Source of the DNA: a bacterium | GTDB lineage: Bacteria; Hydrothermota; 32-111 | Reading direction: 5' to 3' | DNA: 48,218 nucleotides | Assembly (NCBI GenBank): GCA_028698175.1 | Contig: JAQVDU010000003.1 | Span: 1-48,218, forward strand | Shown here: piece after piece, positions 9,172 to 19,222 of the stretch | Layout: each line of letters opens with the position of its first letter | Numbering within the stretch: position 1 is the stretch's first letter | Notes under the pieces: generated by a model | The model's input: only the letters and a program-made list of their open reading frames with translations | Told to the model about the DNA's origin: nothing | Databases searched by the model: none | Translations under genes and position numbers: made by a program

Positions 9172-9522
9172 ATTTTAAACACCTTTGAAAGGAATCTGAA
9201 AAAAGGTGAAGTTCTCTTCAGGCAGGGAGACCCGCCTGATGAGGTCTATATGGTCAAAAGCGGCAAGATAGAAATCTTCATAAACGAAGGGGATGATAAG
9301 AAACGATTTGCAATCGTGACAGAGGGAGAGTTTATAGGCGAGATGTCAATAATAGACGGCAGACCGCGATCCGCCTCTGCCGGAGCATTTGAAGACGCAA
9401 CCGTTATAATCCTCGACAGAAAATCTCTTCTCAGGCAGATTGAAGAGGACCCTATGCTTGGGGCTCTGATAACAACTCTTGTGAGGCGCCTCAGGGACAT
9501 GGACAGAAAAATAGCAAGGTAA
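9172..9522 (+). CDS. Cyclic-nucleotide-binding (CNBD/Crp-like effector) domain protein, probable non-canonical start
   Basis: LNTFERNLKKGEVLFRQGDPPDEVYMVKSGKIEIFINEGD...GEFIGEMSIIDGRPRSASAGA is a CNBD; the first ATG (9250) would delete its N-terminal strands; upstream frame open back to the secF TGA with no ATG/GTG/TTG; GGGGGTGA SD-like 6 nt before ATT 9172. Confidence 0.75.
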   Translation: MLNTFERNLKKGEVLFRQGDPPDEVYMVKSGKIEIFINEGDDKKRFAIVTEGEFIGEMSIIDGRPRSASAGAFEDATVIILDRKSLLRQIEEDPMLGALITTLVRRLRDMDRKIAR

Positions 9523-9536
9523 CATAGGAGCAAAAT

Positions 9537-12080
9537 ATGAAGCGCCTATCTCTTATTACGTATGTAATTTTTGCGGCTCTCATACCTTCAGTCATACATT
9601 CCCACGCTCCTCTGATAAGTGAGCTGGTTGCCGACCCGTCCACATATCTGGACAGGTCCGAATGGGTTGAAATTTTCAACAACACGCTAAATCCGATTCT
9701 CATAGACGGATGGAAAATAACAGACGGAGAGGGTATATGGACAATTCCCTCAAACGGATACTACCTCTATCCGAACGGAAAGATAACTCTTGCATGGTAT
9801 GCCGACACATTTAAAAGCTACTACGGATACGCTCCGGACTTCGGAGCTGTTGTCGGAGCATCCGGGGCGAGGCCTCTCTCTGTTTCCGGCACCATAACCC
9901 TTGCAAATGCCGGAGACCAGGTCTATTTGAAGAACGCGTCCGACTCCATAATAGATTGTTTCGCTTATGTGACAAAGTATACTACCGCAAATGCGGAGAG
10001 CGTCTGGTACCCAATATCAACCGTTCCGTCGACAAACGTTTCATTCATAAGATGGCCTGAAAATTCTGAAGGGCTTGAAGAGAACAGCGAGGTATCAGAA
10101 GTTCTCTCGGAAGTGTGGGCAAACGGTCTCGGACAGGCGACTTTAGGACCGGACACAGGAGGCCTTCATCCTCAGGGGCTCATTTTAAAAAACATTGCGC
10201 AAAACCCGGGTTCTCCCGATTTTCTTGATAAGGTCATTGTGTCATGCAATGCCACTTCCGATACAACCATCAATTACGTGAGGCTCTACTGGTCAAGCAA
10301 CAATTTCATTTCAACTGATTCATCCACAATGAACAAACAGGCCGGAGACACGACTTTTATAGACACGATACCCGCATATGCAAAGGGATTTGACATAAGG
10401 TACTACCTAAGGGGTGTTGACAACAGGGGGCGCACAGTATTCTCTCCTCCAGCGGCTCCCGCATCTTACTACAGGTACATTGTGGCAGACACTGGAGAAT
10501 CATACTTTGAAGTTCATTTTAACAAGACAGTTGACCCGTCTCTTGCGAACATGAACGTTGCAGTGGGGGAAGATTCTCTTGATTACCATCTGTGCAAGTA
10601 CATTCACAACGCCCAGAAGACGATTGACTGCTGTTTTTATGATTTTGACAGGCAGGTTGTTGCCGATTCCCTTGAAGCCGCGCATAACCGGGGCGTAAAA
10701 ATAAGATTCATTACGGATGTTGACAACAGGTCTTTAGCTCAGGTTGCCCAGCTTGAAGCTGCAGGAATAACTGTTATTGATGACGCATTTCCTGATTCCT
10801 ATGCAGGAAGCAATATTATGCACAATAAGTTCTGCATCATAGACACGACCTTTACCTTCACCGGTTCGTGGAATATCACGGACAATTGCACTGACAGAAA
10901 CGCAAACAATTCAATAATGATAAGAGACAGACAGGTTGCGGAAAATTACGTAAAGGAGTTCACGGAGATGTGGGGCTCTGCCACCATGACTCCCAACTCT
11001 GCAGTGTCAAAGTTTTCCACACAGAAGACTGATAATATTTCTCACGTATTCATTGTTGACAATGACACTGTCAAAGTGTATATGTCGCCCTCCGACGGGT
11101 GCGCTTCAAAGCTTATAAGCGCAATTTCGACAGCAAACAGCTCCATTTACTTCTGCATATTCGTATTCTCGCATCAGGGAGTCTCAGATGCCATGAAAGT
11201 AAAGTATGATGCCGGAGTTGACGTGCGCGGAATTTTTGACGCCACATACTGGAATGCCGACTATTCAAAATCCCTCGATATGAGAGGGCTGTGGAACACC
11301 GGAAACGACAATAACCCATGGTCGCCTCCTGCCGATGTTTTCAGGGATTCTGTTGACGGGAACCTTCTGCATCACAAGTATATGCTGATAGACGCAGACA
11401 AATGGGATTCAAACCCTATAGTCGCCACAGGCTCATTCAACTGGTCTGACGCGGCAGAGGACGGGAATGACGAAAACCTGGTACTGCTTCACTCAAAGTA
11501 TTTTGCCGACCTGTTCATTCAGGAATTCGCGGCTAGGTACGATGAGGCGGGAGGAGCTGATGCGATTTTAGTGGACACAAAACTCTTCCAGATGGATATT
11601 TCGGCAAGAAGAGAGAAGGAAAACGTAATAATCAGTTACAACATCGAAAACACATATGTTTCATCCGTTGAGATAGAATACAATGAGAAAAAAATCCATT
11701 CATCCTCTTCAATGAGAGGTTCATTTGTCCATGAGAACAGAGATAGTGGCAAGTATGATATATTTGCCGTAAGAGAGAGCGGAGTGAGGGAGCATTTGGG
11801 GCAGTTCTACATTGACAGCTTCGGTAGAGTGCTTTCGGTTGTTTCGGAGAACAACCTGTGGACAAAAAAGTCCCCCTACAAAGCGAAAATCAGCGGAGAA
11901 GGTATTGTCAATGTTTCGGTAATAAACGCAATTGGAGAGGTTGTGGAGAAGAAGGACATCGACCTTTCAAAGGAGACACACTATTCACCATCAAAAGATA
12001 TTTCGGGAGGCATTTACTACATACGCTTCACTGACAGCTCGGGAAACACTTTAAACGAAAAGGTGCTTAAACTAAAATGA
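9537..12080 (+). CDS. Secreted phospholipase-D-superfamily protein with lamin-tail domain and T9SS-like C-terminal sorting domain
   Basis: 847 aa; signal peptide, LTD-like N-terminus (LISELVADPSTYLDRSEWVEIFNNT), two HxKxxxxD motifs (HNKFCIID, HHKYMLID), C-terminus VSVINAIGEVVEKK...DISGGIYYIRFTDSSGNTLNEKVLKLK. Confidence 0.87.
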   Translation: MKRLSLITYVIFAALIPSVIHSHAPLISELVADPSTYLDRSEWVEIFNNTLNPILIDGWKITDGEGIWTIPSNGYYLYPNGKITLAWYADTFKSYYGYAPDFGAVVGASGARPLSVSGTITLANAGDQVYLKNASDSIIDCFAYVTKYTTANAESVWYPISTVPSTNVSFIRWPENSEGLEENSEVSEVLSEVWANGLGQATLGPDTGGLHPQGLILKNIAQNPGSPDFLDKVIVSCNATSDTTINYVRLYWSSNNFISTDSSTMNKQAGDTTFIDTIPAYAKGFDIRYYLRGVDNRGRTVFSPPAAPASYYRYIVADTGESYFEVHFNKTVDPSLANMNVAVGEDSLDYHLCKYIHNAQKTIDCCFYDFDRQVVADSLEAAHNRGVKIRFITDVDNRSLAQVAQLEAAGITVIDDAFPDSYAGSNIMHNKFCIIDTTFTFTGSWNITDNCTDRNANNSIMIRDRQVAENYVKEFTEMWGSATMTPNSAVSKFSTQKTDNISHVFIVDNDTVKVYMSPSDGCASKLISAISTANSSIYFCIFVFSHQGVSDAMKVKYDAGVDVRGIFDATYWNADYSKSLDMRGLWNTGNDNNPWSPPADVFRDSVDGNLLHHKYMLIDADKWDSNPIVATGSFNWSDAAEDGNDENLVLLHSKYFADLFIQEFAARYDEAGGADAILVDTKLFQMDISARREKENVIISYNIENTYVSSVEIEYNEKKIHSSSSMRGSFVHENRDSGKYDIFAVRESGVREHLGQFYIDSFGRVLSVVSENNLWTKKSPYKAKISGEGIVNVSVINAIGEVVEKKDIDLSKETHYSPSKDISGGIYYIRFTDSSGNTLNEKVLKLK

Positions 12081-12994
12081 GTCAAGTCAAAGTTTCGGTG
12101 ATATCATCCGCCTTCAATGAAGAGGAGAATGTGCCGATTCTCTCAAAGCTGTTCGATGAATTCAACAGAAAACATAATATGGAGTACGAGCTTGTCTTTG
12201 TCGATGACGGATCAAAGGACAATACTTATGCAAACATGATTGACTCTGAAAAAAAATATGCGGGAATAAAGACAGCGCGCCACAGAAAGAATTTTGGAAA
12301 GACGGAAGGGATTTTAACCGGGCTTAAAGCTTCAAGCGGAAGCATTGTTGCAATATACGACACTGACATGCAATACTCTCTTGATGAGCTTCCGAGGATG
12401 GTTGAAAGAATAGAGAAAGACGGATATGACATCTGCACCGGCTGGAAGCAGGGCAAGTACGCCAAGGCCTTTGTATCAAAAGTTTACAACAAGCTGTCAA
12501 GAATGATATTCAATCTCCCTATTCATGACCAGAACGGCCTTAAGGTTCTTAAAAAAGAAATCTTCTCTGAAATTCATCTGAGAAAAGAGTGGCACAGGTA
12601 CATAATATCCCTTGCGGTCAACAAGGGGTTCACCGTCTGCGAGGAGAAGGTTGAACTTCGGGAGAGAGAGCACGGAGTCTCAAAGTACGGCAATCCCTTT
12701 AGGGTCTTTATAGGCATATTCGACATGATGACAGTAAAGTTCGTAATCTCCTTTTTGAAGAAGCCGATGCTTCTTTTCGGCGTTTCCGGCGCACTTCTTA
12801 TGTCTTTGGGAGTTCTGACCGGAATAGCCGCATTGATACTCAGATTCGGATTTAATTTGGGATTCAGGCCCCTTCTCTACCTCGTTATGCTTCTGATACT
12901 CTCCGGACTACTTGTTTTCGCCATCGGATTTATAGCTGAGCTTATGGCTATAATATTCGAAGAGGTTGAGGATATTAAAAGAAGAGGCAAATGA
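12077..12994 (+). CDS. GT2 glycosyltransferase, polyprenyl-phosphate (GtrB/ArnC-like) with C-terminal TM helices
   Basis: 305 aa; SVISSAFNEEENVPIL, FVDDGSKDNT, IYDTDMQYSLDELPRM, two hydrophobic C-terminal segments. Confidence 0.87.
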   Translation: MSQVKVSVISSAFNEEENVPILSKLFDEFNRKHNMEYELVFVDDGSKDNTYANMIDSEKKYAGIKTARHRKNFGKTEGILTGLKASSGSIVAIYDTDMQYSLDELPRMVERIEKDGYDICTGWKQGKYAKAFVSKVYNKLSRMIFNLPIHDQNGLKVLKKEIFSEIHLRKEWHRYIISLAVNKGFTVCEEKVELREREHGVSKYGNPFRVFIGIFDMMTVKFVISFLKKPMLLFGVSGALLMSLGVLTGIAALILRFGFNLGFRPLLYLVMLLILSGLLVFAIGFIAELMAIIFEEVEDIKRRGK

Positions 12995-13671
12995 AGCTTT
13001 CAGTTATCATTCCTGCCTATAACGAGAAAGAGTACATCAGACTGATAATTGAAAAAGTCAGAAAGGTATCCCTCGACAAAGAAATAATAATAGTGGATGA
13101 CATGTCAACTGACGGAACGAGGGAGATCCTGTCAAAAATGGACATACCGGGAGTGAAGGTTGTTTTCCACGACAAAAACAAAGGAAAGGCGGGAGCAATA
13201 AGGACAGGAGCGGAATACGTGACAGGGGACGTGGTTATTATCCAGGATGCAGACCTTGAATATGACCCGGATGACTACTATTCTCTTGTTAAGCCGATTG
13301 AAGATGGAAAATGCGACGTAGTCTACGGCAACAGATTCTCAAAAGAAAATCTCAAAAAGCTCACCTTTATTCAGTATTTAGGCAATATGGTCATGACCTT
13401 GTCCGTTTCATTCATTATGGGAAGAAGGATAAATGACATGGAGACGTGCTATAAAACAGTAAGGGCTAGCTATTTTAAAAGGATTGACATAAAATCAAAG
13501 GGATTCGGAATAGACCCAGAAATAACAATCAAGCTTTTAAGAATGAAGGCAAGGTTCAGAGAAGAAGAAATAAGATACTATCCGCGGGATTATAATCAGG
13601 GAAAGAAGATAAAGCTCAAGGATGCAATAAGAACCTTCTACACAATAGTCAAATTAGGGTTTCTCAATTGA
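12991..13671 (+). CDS. GT2 glycosyltransferase (DPM1-like)
   Basis: 226 aa; LSVIIPAYNEKEYIR, IIVDDMSTDGT, VIIQDADLEYDPDDY. Confidence 0.88.
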   Translation: MKLSVIIPAYNEKEYIRLIIEKVRKVSLDKEIIIVDDMSTDGTREILSKMDIPGVKVVFHDKNKGKAGAIRTGAEYVTGDVVIIQDADLEYDPDDYYSLVKPIEDGKCDVVYGNRFSKENLKKLTFIQYLGNMVMTLSVSFIMGRRINDMETCYKTVRASYFKRIDIKSKGFGIDPEITIKLLRMKARFREEEIRYYPRDYNQGKKIKLKDAIRTFYTIVKLGFLN

Positions 13672-14846
13672 TGAAAATTCTCCACATAACAACAGCTTTT
13701 AAGAGAAACGAAGAGGACATAATCACCCCTTGGCTTGTGAATCTGCTTCAAGAACAAACAAAAAACAGCGATGTTATCGTTCTTACAAGCGGTTACGGAA
13801 GCATTCCGAAGCGTCAAACTTTTGATAAAATTCATGTGCGCAGGTTCAGTTATGCATCGAAAAGAATGATGAAGCTGACGCACGACCTGGCTATTCAGGA
13901 TTACATTTCACAGCATCCATTATCAGTTTTTCTTCTGCCTTCATTCTTCATCACCGGAGCGATTGAGTGTTTCAGAATAGCGAAAGAAAAGAAAATTGAT
14001 TCGATTGTCGTTCACTGGCCGTTTCCGCTCTTCTTCATTGCCTTTCCTGCAAAGTTTCTTCTGAATGCAAAGATCATCTCCGTCTTTTACGGCGCAGAGC
14101 TGAAGCTTTTTAAAAATAAATTCAGAATGGCAAAATTCATATTCAAGTTCATATGCAAAAATTCCGACTCTCTGATAGCAATTTCGAATTCGACCGGAGA
14201 GGAAGTAAAGGAGCTCTCTGGAGCTGAGAATGTCGATGTGATTCCTTACGGCGTGCAAATGAAAGAGGAGAGGGATTTCAGGAAAGACAAGCTTATACTT
14301 ACGGTGGGCAGGCAGGTGGAAAGGAAGGGAACAGAGTATCTGATAAAGGCAATGAAACTCGTCAGAGAGGATTACAGGCTTGCAGTAATAGGTGAAGGTC
14401 CTGAACTGCCGAGTCTGAAAAGAATAGTCAATGAAGAAAATCTCGTCGGGAGAGTTTCGTTTGAAGGGTGGGTCAGAGACGATGAACTTGATTCGATGTA
14501 TGAGCGCGCTAAAATATTCGTTCTTCCTGCCATATACGATTCAAGGGGAGAGACAGAGGGGCTGGGAATGGTTCTAGTCGAGGCGATGGCGCACGGCGCT
14601 GTCTGCGTAGCAACAGGCATAGGCGGAATAACCGACATTATCAAAGACAATGAAACGGGCCTCTTCTCAGAAGAAAAGAATCCCGAAGACATTGCAGAAA
14701 AGATAGAGAGAATAATTGATGACAATGAACTCTATGCAAGAATACAAAATAAAGCTTTTGATTTTGTAGCAAGGATTTTTTCGATAGCAAGTATCAATGA
14801 AAGGTATATTGAATTATTAAAAGGAGGTAGGAATGAGAAAAAATAA
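13671..14846 (+). CDS. GT4 family glycosyltransferase
   Basis: GT4 motifs: VGRQVERKGTEYLIKAM, FEGWVRDDELDSMYERAKIFVLPAIYDSRGETEGLGMVLVEAMAHG. ATG at 13671 preferred over TTG at 13668. Confidence 0.9.
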   Translation: MKILHITTAFKRNEEDIITPWLVNLLQEQTKNSDVIVLTSGYGSIPKRQTFDKIHVRRFSYASKRMMKLTHDLAIQDYISQHPLSVFLLPSFFITGAIECFRIAKEKKIDSIVVHWPFPLFFIAFPAKFLLNAKIISVFYGAELKLFKNKFRMAKFIFKFICKNSDSLIAISNSTGEEVKELSGAENVDVIPYGVQMKEERDFRKDKLILTVGRQVERKGTEYLIKAMKLVREDYRLAVIGEGPELPSLKRIVNEENLVGRVSFEGWVRDDELDSMYERAKIFVLPAIYDSRGETEGLGMVLVEAMAHGAVCVATGIGGITDIIKDNETGLFSEEKNPEDIAEKIERIIDDNELYARIQNKAFDFVARIFSIASINERYIELLKGGRNEKK

Positions 14847-16044
14847 CTTATTTTTTATTATGGTTTTAACTTCAGTTGTATTATTTGCTGACAGTTTAAA
14901 TTTTGTTTTGATAGACACGTGCATAACCGATGCTGACAGGCTTCTTGACGCAGAATGCTACGGTAATCTTGTTTACTGCGCTGATTTTTCAAAAGACATA
15001 AGAGTCTTTGATGCATCAGATGCCAACAATCTAATTGAAATGGGAACTATTTCAGTCACTGGATATCCGCAGAGATTCTCTTTATTCGGAAGCTATTTGC
15101 ATTCTGCAAACAGAGACGGCGGGGTGTGTGTCCTTGATCTATCGGAAGGAACATTGCCTTTAATTAAAGCTTCTTACAATGACGGTTCAAGAATAACGGG
15201 GGTGTGGGGAGATTCACAATATGTATATGCGGCGGGTCCCGATGGATTGAAACTTCTGGCAATATCTGATAATACACTTATTCTAAAAGATCATATTGAT
15301 ACGACATCATTTACCTGCAATGATGTATTTGTAAAAGATGACATAGCATATGTCTGCAACTGGGAAAATGGAACAGCACTGGTAGACATATCGGATAAAA
15401 ATAATTTGACAGTAATATCCACAATTCCAACATCTGATTACTCCTGCGAATGTTATATAAGAGATACAATTCTTTATGTGGCTGAATATTCGAGCGGGGT
15501 AAGGTGCTACAATGTATCCGACGGAAACAATCCAGTGCAAATTGACAGTATGCCTATCGGGAGCGCAATAGAAATGCAGTTTGACAGAAATCGTCTTTTT
15601 GTTGGTAATGGAGAGGGAATATATGCGTATTATCTCAATCAGAACGGTTCCGGTACTCTTGTCGGTTTCTACACTGGCTTGGGTGAATGCAGAGGGATTT
15701 CTATAAGAAATGATACAATTTTTTCTTGCGCTGAATATGCCGGAATGCGGATATACGAATATTCTGATCCATATTCCGTTAAAGAAAGAGAAAACATAAA
15801 AATTAAAACTATACCTGAGATATTTGGAATAGTTAAAAACAAATTACAGGTTGTTATTAACAAAGAAGGTCATTTTCAAATAAAAATACATGATATCTCA
15901 GGCAGAAAGCTATTTGAGTCAGAAAAATATCTTATGAAGGGAGAAAATTACATCGAAGTTGGTAATTTGAATATAGGGACTTATCTCGTTACTATTCTTG
16001 GAAGTGATGGACAATATTTCCTAAAGACATTAAAAATGGATTAA
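14833..16044 (+). CDS. LVIVD-repeat beta-propeller secreted protein with T9SS-like sorting domain
   Basis: 403 aa; signal peptide, repeats such as VYCADFSKDIRVFDASDANNLIEMG and AYVCNWENGTALVDISDKNNL; C-terminus FQIKIHDISGRKLFESEKYLMKGENYIEVGNLNIGTYLVTILGSDGQYFLKTLKMD. Confidence 0.82.
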   Translation: MRKNNLFFIMVLTSVVLFADSLNFVLIDTCITDADRLLDAECYGNLVYCADFSKDIRVFDASDANNLIEMGTISVTGYPQRFSLFGSYLHSANRDGGVCVLDLSEGTLPLIKASYNDGSRITGVWGDSQYVYAAGPDGLKLLAISDNTLILKDHIDTTSFTCNDVFVKDDIAYVCNWENGTALVDISDKNNLTVISTIPTSDYSCECYIRDTILYVAEYSSGVRCYNVSDGNNPVQIDSMPIGSAIEMQFDRNRLFVGNGEGIYAYYLNQNGSGTLVGFYTGLGECRGISIRNDTIFSCAEYAGMRIYEYSDPYSVKERENIKIKTIPEIFGIVKNKLQVVINKEGHFQIKIHDISGRKLFESEKYLMKGENYIEVGNLNIGTYLVTILGSDGQYFLKTLKMD

Positions 16045-16046
16045 TA

Positions 16047-16781
16047 ATGGAAAAACATGACATTTACAATTGGAGCCCCAAAGAGAGGATAGTCGAGTAC
16101 ATCAGGCGCTACGGACTTAAATACACTTTTGAATACTCTATGGAGAAACTCTTTTCGCCGATTCTTCATTTTTACTACAATAAATTGAAGAAGCAGGAAT
16201 TCTTCGTTTTCAACGGCTCTGAATATCCATACTTCTACCATAAATACCGCTCAACCTGGGCGAATGAGAGAATCGTCGAGATACCCTATTTCAAAGCTCT
16301 TACCGAGTCAATGGATTTTAAGCATGTTCTTGAAATAGGCAACGTTATGAGCCACTACCTGCCTGTTAGATATGACATTCTGGACAAGTATGAAAATCTG
16401 CCGAATATTATTCAGGAAGACATACTCTCTTTCATGCCGGAAAAGAAATACAAACTGATAATCAGCATTTCGACTTTTGAACATATCGGCTGGGATGAAA
16501 ACCCCAGAGATCCGGGCAAGGTTATCTCAGTCATAGAACATATCAGAAAGATGCTTGATAAAGACGGAGAACTTGTCTTCTCCGTGCCGATCGATTATAA
16601 CCCTGAACTCGACAGAATGATCCTCGAAGGGAAAATAAATATTTTCGAGAAGAGATACCTTATCAGAAAAAACAGACAAAACGCTTGGGTTGAAGCTGAC
16701 GAAAAAGAGGCGATGCAGACAAAATACGGCAGACCATATTTTTGCGCAAACGGACTCATGATCGCAAAAATAAAAAATTAA
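16047..16781 (+). CDS. Class I SAM-dependent methyltransferase-like protein
   Basis: 244 aa; HVLEIGNVMSHYLPVRYDILDKYENLPN, KLIISISTFEHIGWDE, IRKMLDKDGELVFSVPID. Confidence 0.72.
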   Translation: MEKHDIYNWSPKERIVEYIRRYGLKYTFEYSMEKLFSPILHFYYNKLKKQEFFVFNGSEYPYFYHKYRSTWANERIVEIPYFKALTESMDFKHVLEIGNVMSHYLPVRYDILDKYENLPNIIQEDILSFMPEKKYKLIISISTFEHIGWDENPRDPGKVISVIEHIRKMLDKDGELVFSVPIDYNPELDRMILEGKINIFEKRYLIRKNRQNAWVEADEKEAMQTKYGRPYFCANGLMIAKIKN

Positions 16782-19222
16782 TCTTTTTTCATAAAACCAA
16801 AAATGACAATAAGCGCAAGAGTTAAAAGGCTTATAATAGCAGATACAATCTGAAGAGTCGGGTCAAACCAGAACAGAACAGTGTTCTCGCCTTTGTGCAC
16901 CTTGACGCCTCTGAACATTCCGAAAGTTTTATAAATTTTTTCAGGAGAGCTGTTGACTGTGCACTTCCACGGCTTATAGTGCTGGTCAAGAAGAACAAGA
17001 AGGCATTCCTTGTTCGAATTGACCTTAATCTCGATTTTGTTCGGAGAGTACTTCACTATTGAAACTTCGCTCTGTAAAGGAGATACACTCTTATTGATCT
17101 TTATGTCTTCGTCTGTTATTGCATAGTCAAGGCCGCAGGAAGAATCCGAATCTATTGCGGCAAGTGCTGAGTCAAAGCTTTTTACTGTAATGAATGAATC
17201 TATGCAGAAAGCCCTTGGGAGATAATTCTTGACTGTCATGACCGCGTAATTTCCGACCTTCTCTTTCAGGTTGAATCCCATAGAACTATATATGCTTCTG
17301 TAATACGCTATTGCATTCTTTGTTCTTTCGTCGTAGCCGGAAGTGTCATCCGGTATAAGAGGAACTATCGCGTATTTTACGTTTAAGAACTTCAATCTGT
17401 TGGGAATCATGAAGAGTTTTTCAGGATTGAACATTACAGACTCGCCGTTATTTATGAATTTCTGATACTCAGCAAAGGGGGACGGATGGTTGCCGGAAAT
17501 TATCTCAAAACCGTGCAGAATGAGATAGTCGTCATTTCTGTACCCGAAGGAGAATAAACGGTATTTTTCTTCGTCCTGTTTCAGAACCTTCACAATGTTG
17601 TCCTCCGCGAAGTATTTGTCAGGCGAATCAACCGGAATGACGAATTTTGAATTGTTCGTCCAAAGGTCAAAAAACATCAAAATGCAGAGACCCGGAAGAA
17701 CATATTTCTTCATCTTGCCTTTAAAAAGGGCAAAGGAGAAATATGCCGCCGCAGAAAAAATTATTGTCTTGAATGCGCTTGCCGAAGAAGCTGAAACAGC
17801 TCTTCTGAGCGCATCATACTTGTGACCCGCCTCAAAACGGAAAATGTCCGTGATAAGTTGCGGGAAGAGAAGCACTGCAACTCCGAAGATTGCCGCTCCG
17901 GCTGACGCATATAAAAGAGGCGCTGAATCCTTTTCGTCATAAATCATTGCGGCGAGAACGATAGTCGAAAATACGGCTATGAAAAATATCAGTTCAGGAG
18001 CGCGGAATTTGTCGACGTACGGAAAGAGCGAGTAAAATCCCCTGTAGAAAAAAGTATTGGAGCCCAAAGCAAGAATGAACACTGCGACAAAAGATACGGA
18101 AAAGAAGAGGCTCATTGCGTTCTTTTTTCTTGTGAAAAGCATCGCAACGGCAAGTATGAATGGTATTACTCCTATATATGTGGAGTGAAGCTTGAAGGCG
18201 TTTTCCCCCCAGTAGGTGTTTGTCTGGTTGAAATTTATTCCGGCAAATCCGCTCACTATCTGGTCGAATATATCCGGGAATCCCATTGACCATGAAACAG
18301 CATACTCATAACTTCTCTCCATCCCTCTCGCCGCATAAGGCAGGAATCTGAAGACAGGAAGGTACTGAACCGCGGAAAGACCGGCCGCGAAAATAACAAA
18401 AAGAACAGAGTAAGAATATATTTTAAGAGTCCTGTCTGAAGCTTTCTTATCCAAAAATATCGGAATTAAGACAACGCTGAGAAGAAAGAGCGCGAAACCG
18501 GCATATCTGTGCGCAAAAGAAAGAAGAAAACCCGCGAGAAAAGCCGCCGCAAAAGTATAGTTTCTGAATTTATGCCTATAATCATTGTTTATGTGATTGA
18601 ATGAAACGTAAAAAAGGGAAAAAACTATAGCATAGTAAGATGACTGTATATGTCCCGTCAGAAGCATCAAGGAAGCGGGAATCGAGGAGAAAAGAAACCA
18701 TTTAAGAGAAAGCTTTTCAATACCACGGTCAATACAGTAGAGCAGAAGAGGAAAACATGAAATAACCATGAATCTTCCGTCATGGCCTCCGTAAATCTCC
18801 GACAGCATAGAGCTTGTGAACATAAAGACAAGGGAGAAGACAAAAGCGGTGACTTTTGAGCTTACTTTTTTAGACAGGTAAAGATACATTCCAAAACCGG
18901 CTAAAATCATATGAATGAAAAAAATAAGAGTCCATACTGTGTGAGCAGGAAAAATGAACTTAAGAGGGAGCGTTAAGGGATGGAATATTTCGCCGAAAAA
19001 ACCCTCCCCGGCAGGTATTCCTGCGAACTGGCTAGGATTCCACAGAGGAAACTGCTTGTCTGACTTTAAGCTTTGCTCAAAAAAACTTCTCTGCATATAA
19101 GTGCCTGAAAGCCAGTCGGTTCCGAAGAGAAGTTTGTTTGAAAAGATGACGTCCTTAAGAAATAATGCGGAAAGAACCGCAAAAACTACAAGAACAATCG
19201 CCTTGTCTCTGTGATTTTTCAT
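16778..19222 (-). CDS. YfhO-family integral membrane protein
   Basis: Multi-TM, TDWLSGTYMQRSFFEQSLKSDKQFPLWNPSQFAGIPAGEGFFGEIFHPL; start placed at 19222 (GGAGGAAAAAATG, ATGA overlap) rather than track M1 at 19234. Confidence 0.85.
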   Translation of the reverse strand: MKNHRDKAIVLVVFAVLSALFLKDVIFSNKLLFGTDWLSGTYMQRSFFEQSLKSDKQFPLWNPSQFAGIPAGEGFFGEIFHPLTLPLKFIFPAHTVWTLIFFIHMILAGFGMYLYLSKKVSSKVTAFVFSLVFMFTSSMLSEIYGGHDGRFMVISCFPLLLYCIDRGIEKLSLKWFLFSSIPASLMLLTGHIQSSYYAIVFSLFYVSFNHINNDYRHKFRNYTFAAAFLAGFLLSFAHRYAGFALFLLSVVLIPIFLDKKASDRTLKIYSYSVLFVIFAAGLSAVQYLPVFRFLPYAARGMERSYEYAVSWSMGFPDIFDQIVSGFAGINFNQTNTYWGENAFKLHSTYIGVIPFILAVAMLFTRKKNAMSLFFSVSFVAVFILALGSNTFFYRGFYSLFPYVDKFRAPELIFFIAVFSTIVLAAMIYDEKDSAPLLYASAGAAIFGVAVLLFPQLITDIFRFEAGHKYDALRRAVSASSASAFKTIIFSAAAYFSFALFKGKMKKYVLPGLCILMFFDLWTNNSKFVIPVDSPDKYFAEDNIVKVLKQDEEKYRLFSFGYRNDDYLILHGFEIISGNHPSPFAEYQKFINNGESVMFNPEKLFMIPNRLKFLNVKYAIVPLIPDDTSGYDERTKNAIAYYRSIYSSMGFNLKEKVGNYAVMTVKNYLPRAFCIDSFITVKSFDSALAAIDSDSSCGLDYAITDEDIKINKSVSPLQSEVSIVKYSPNKIEIKVNSNKECLLVLLDQHYKPWKCTVNSSPEKIYKTFGMFRGVKVHKGENTVLFWFDPTLQIVSAIISLLTLALIVIFGFMKKD

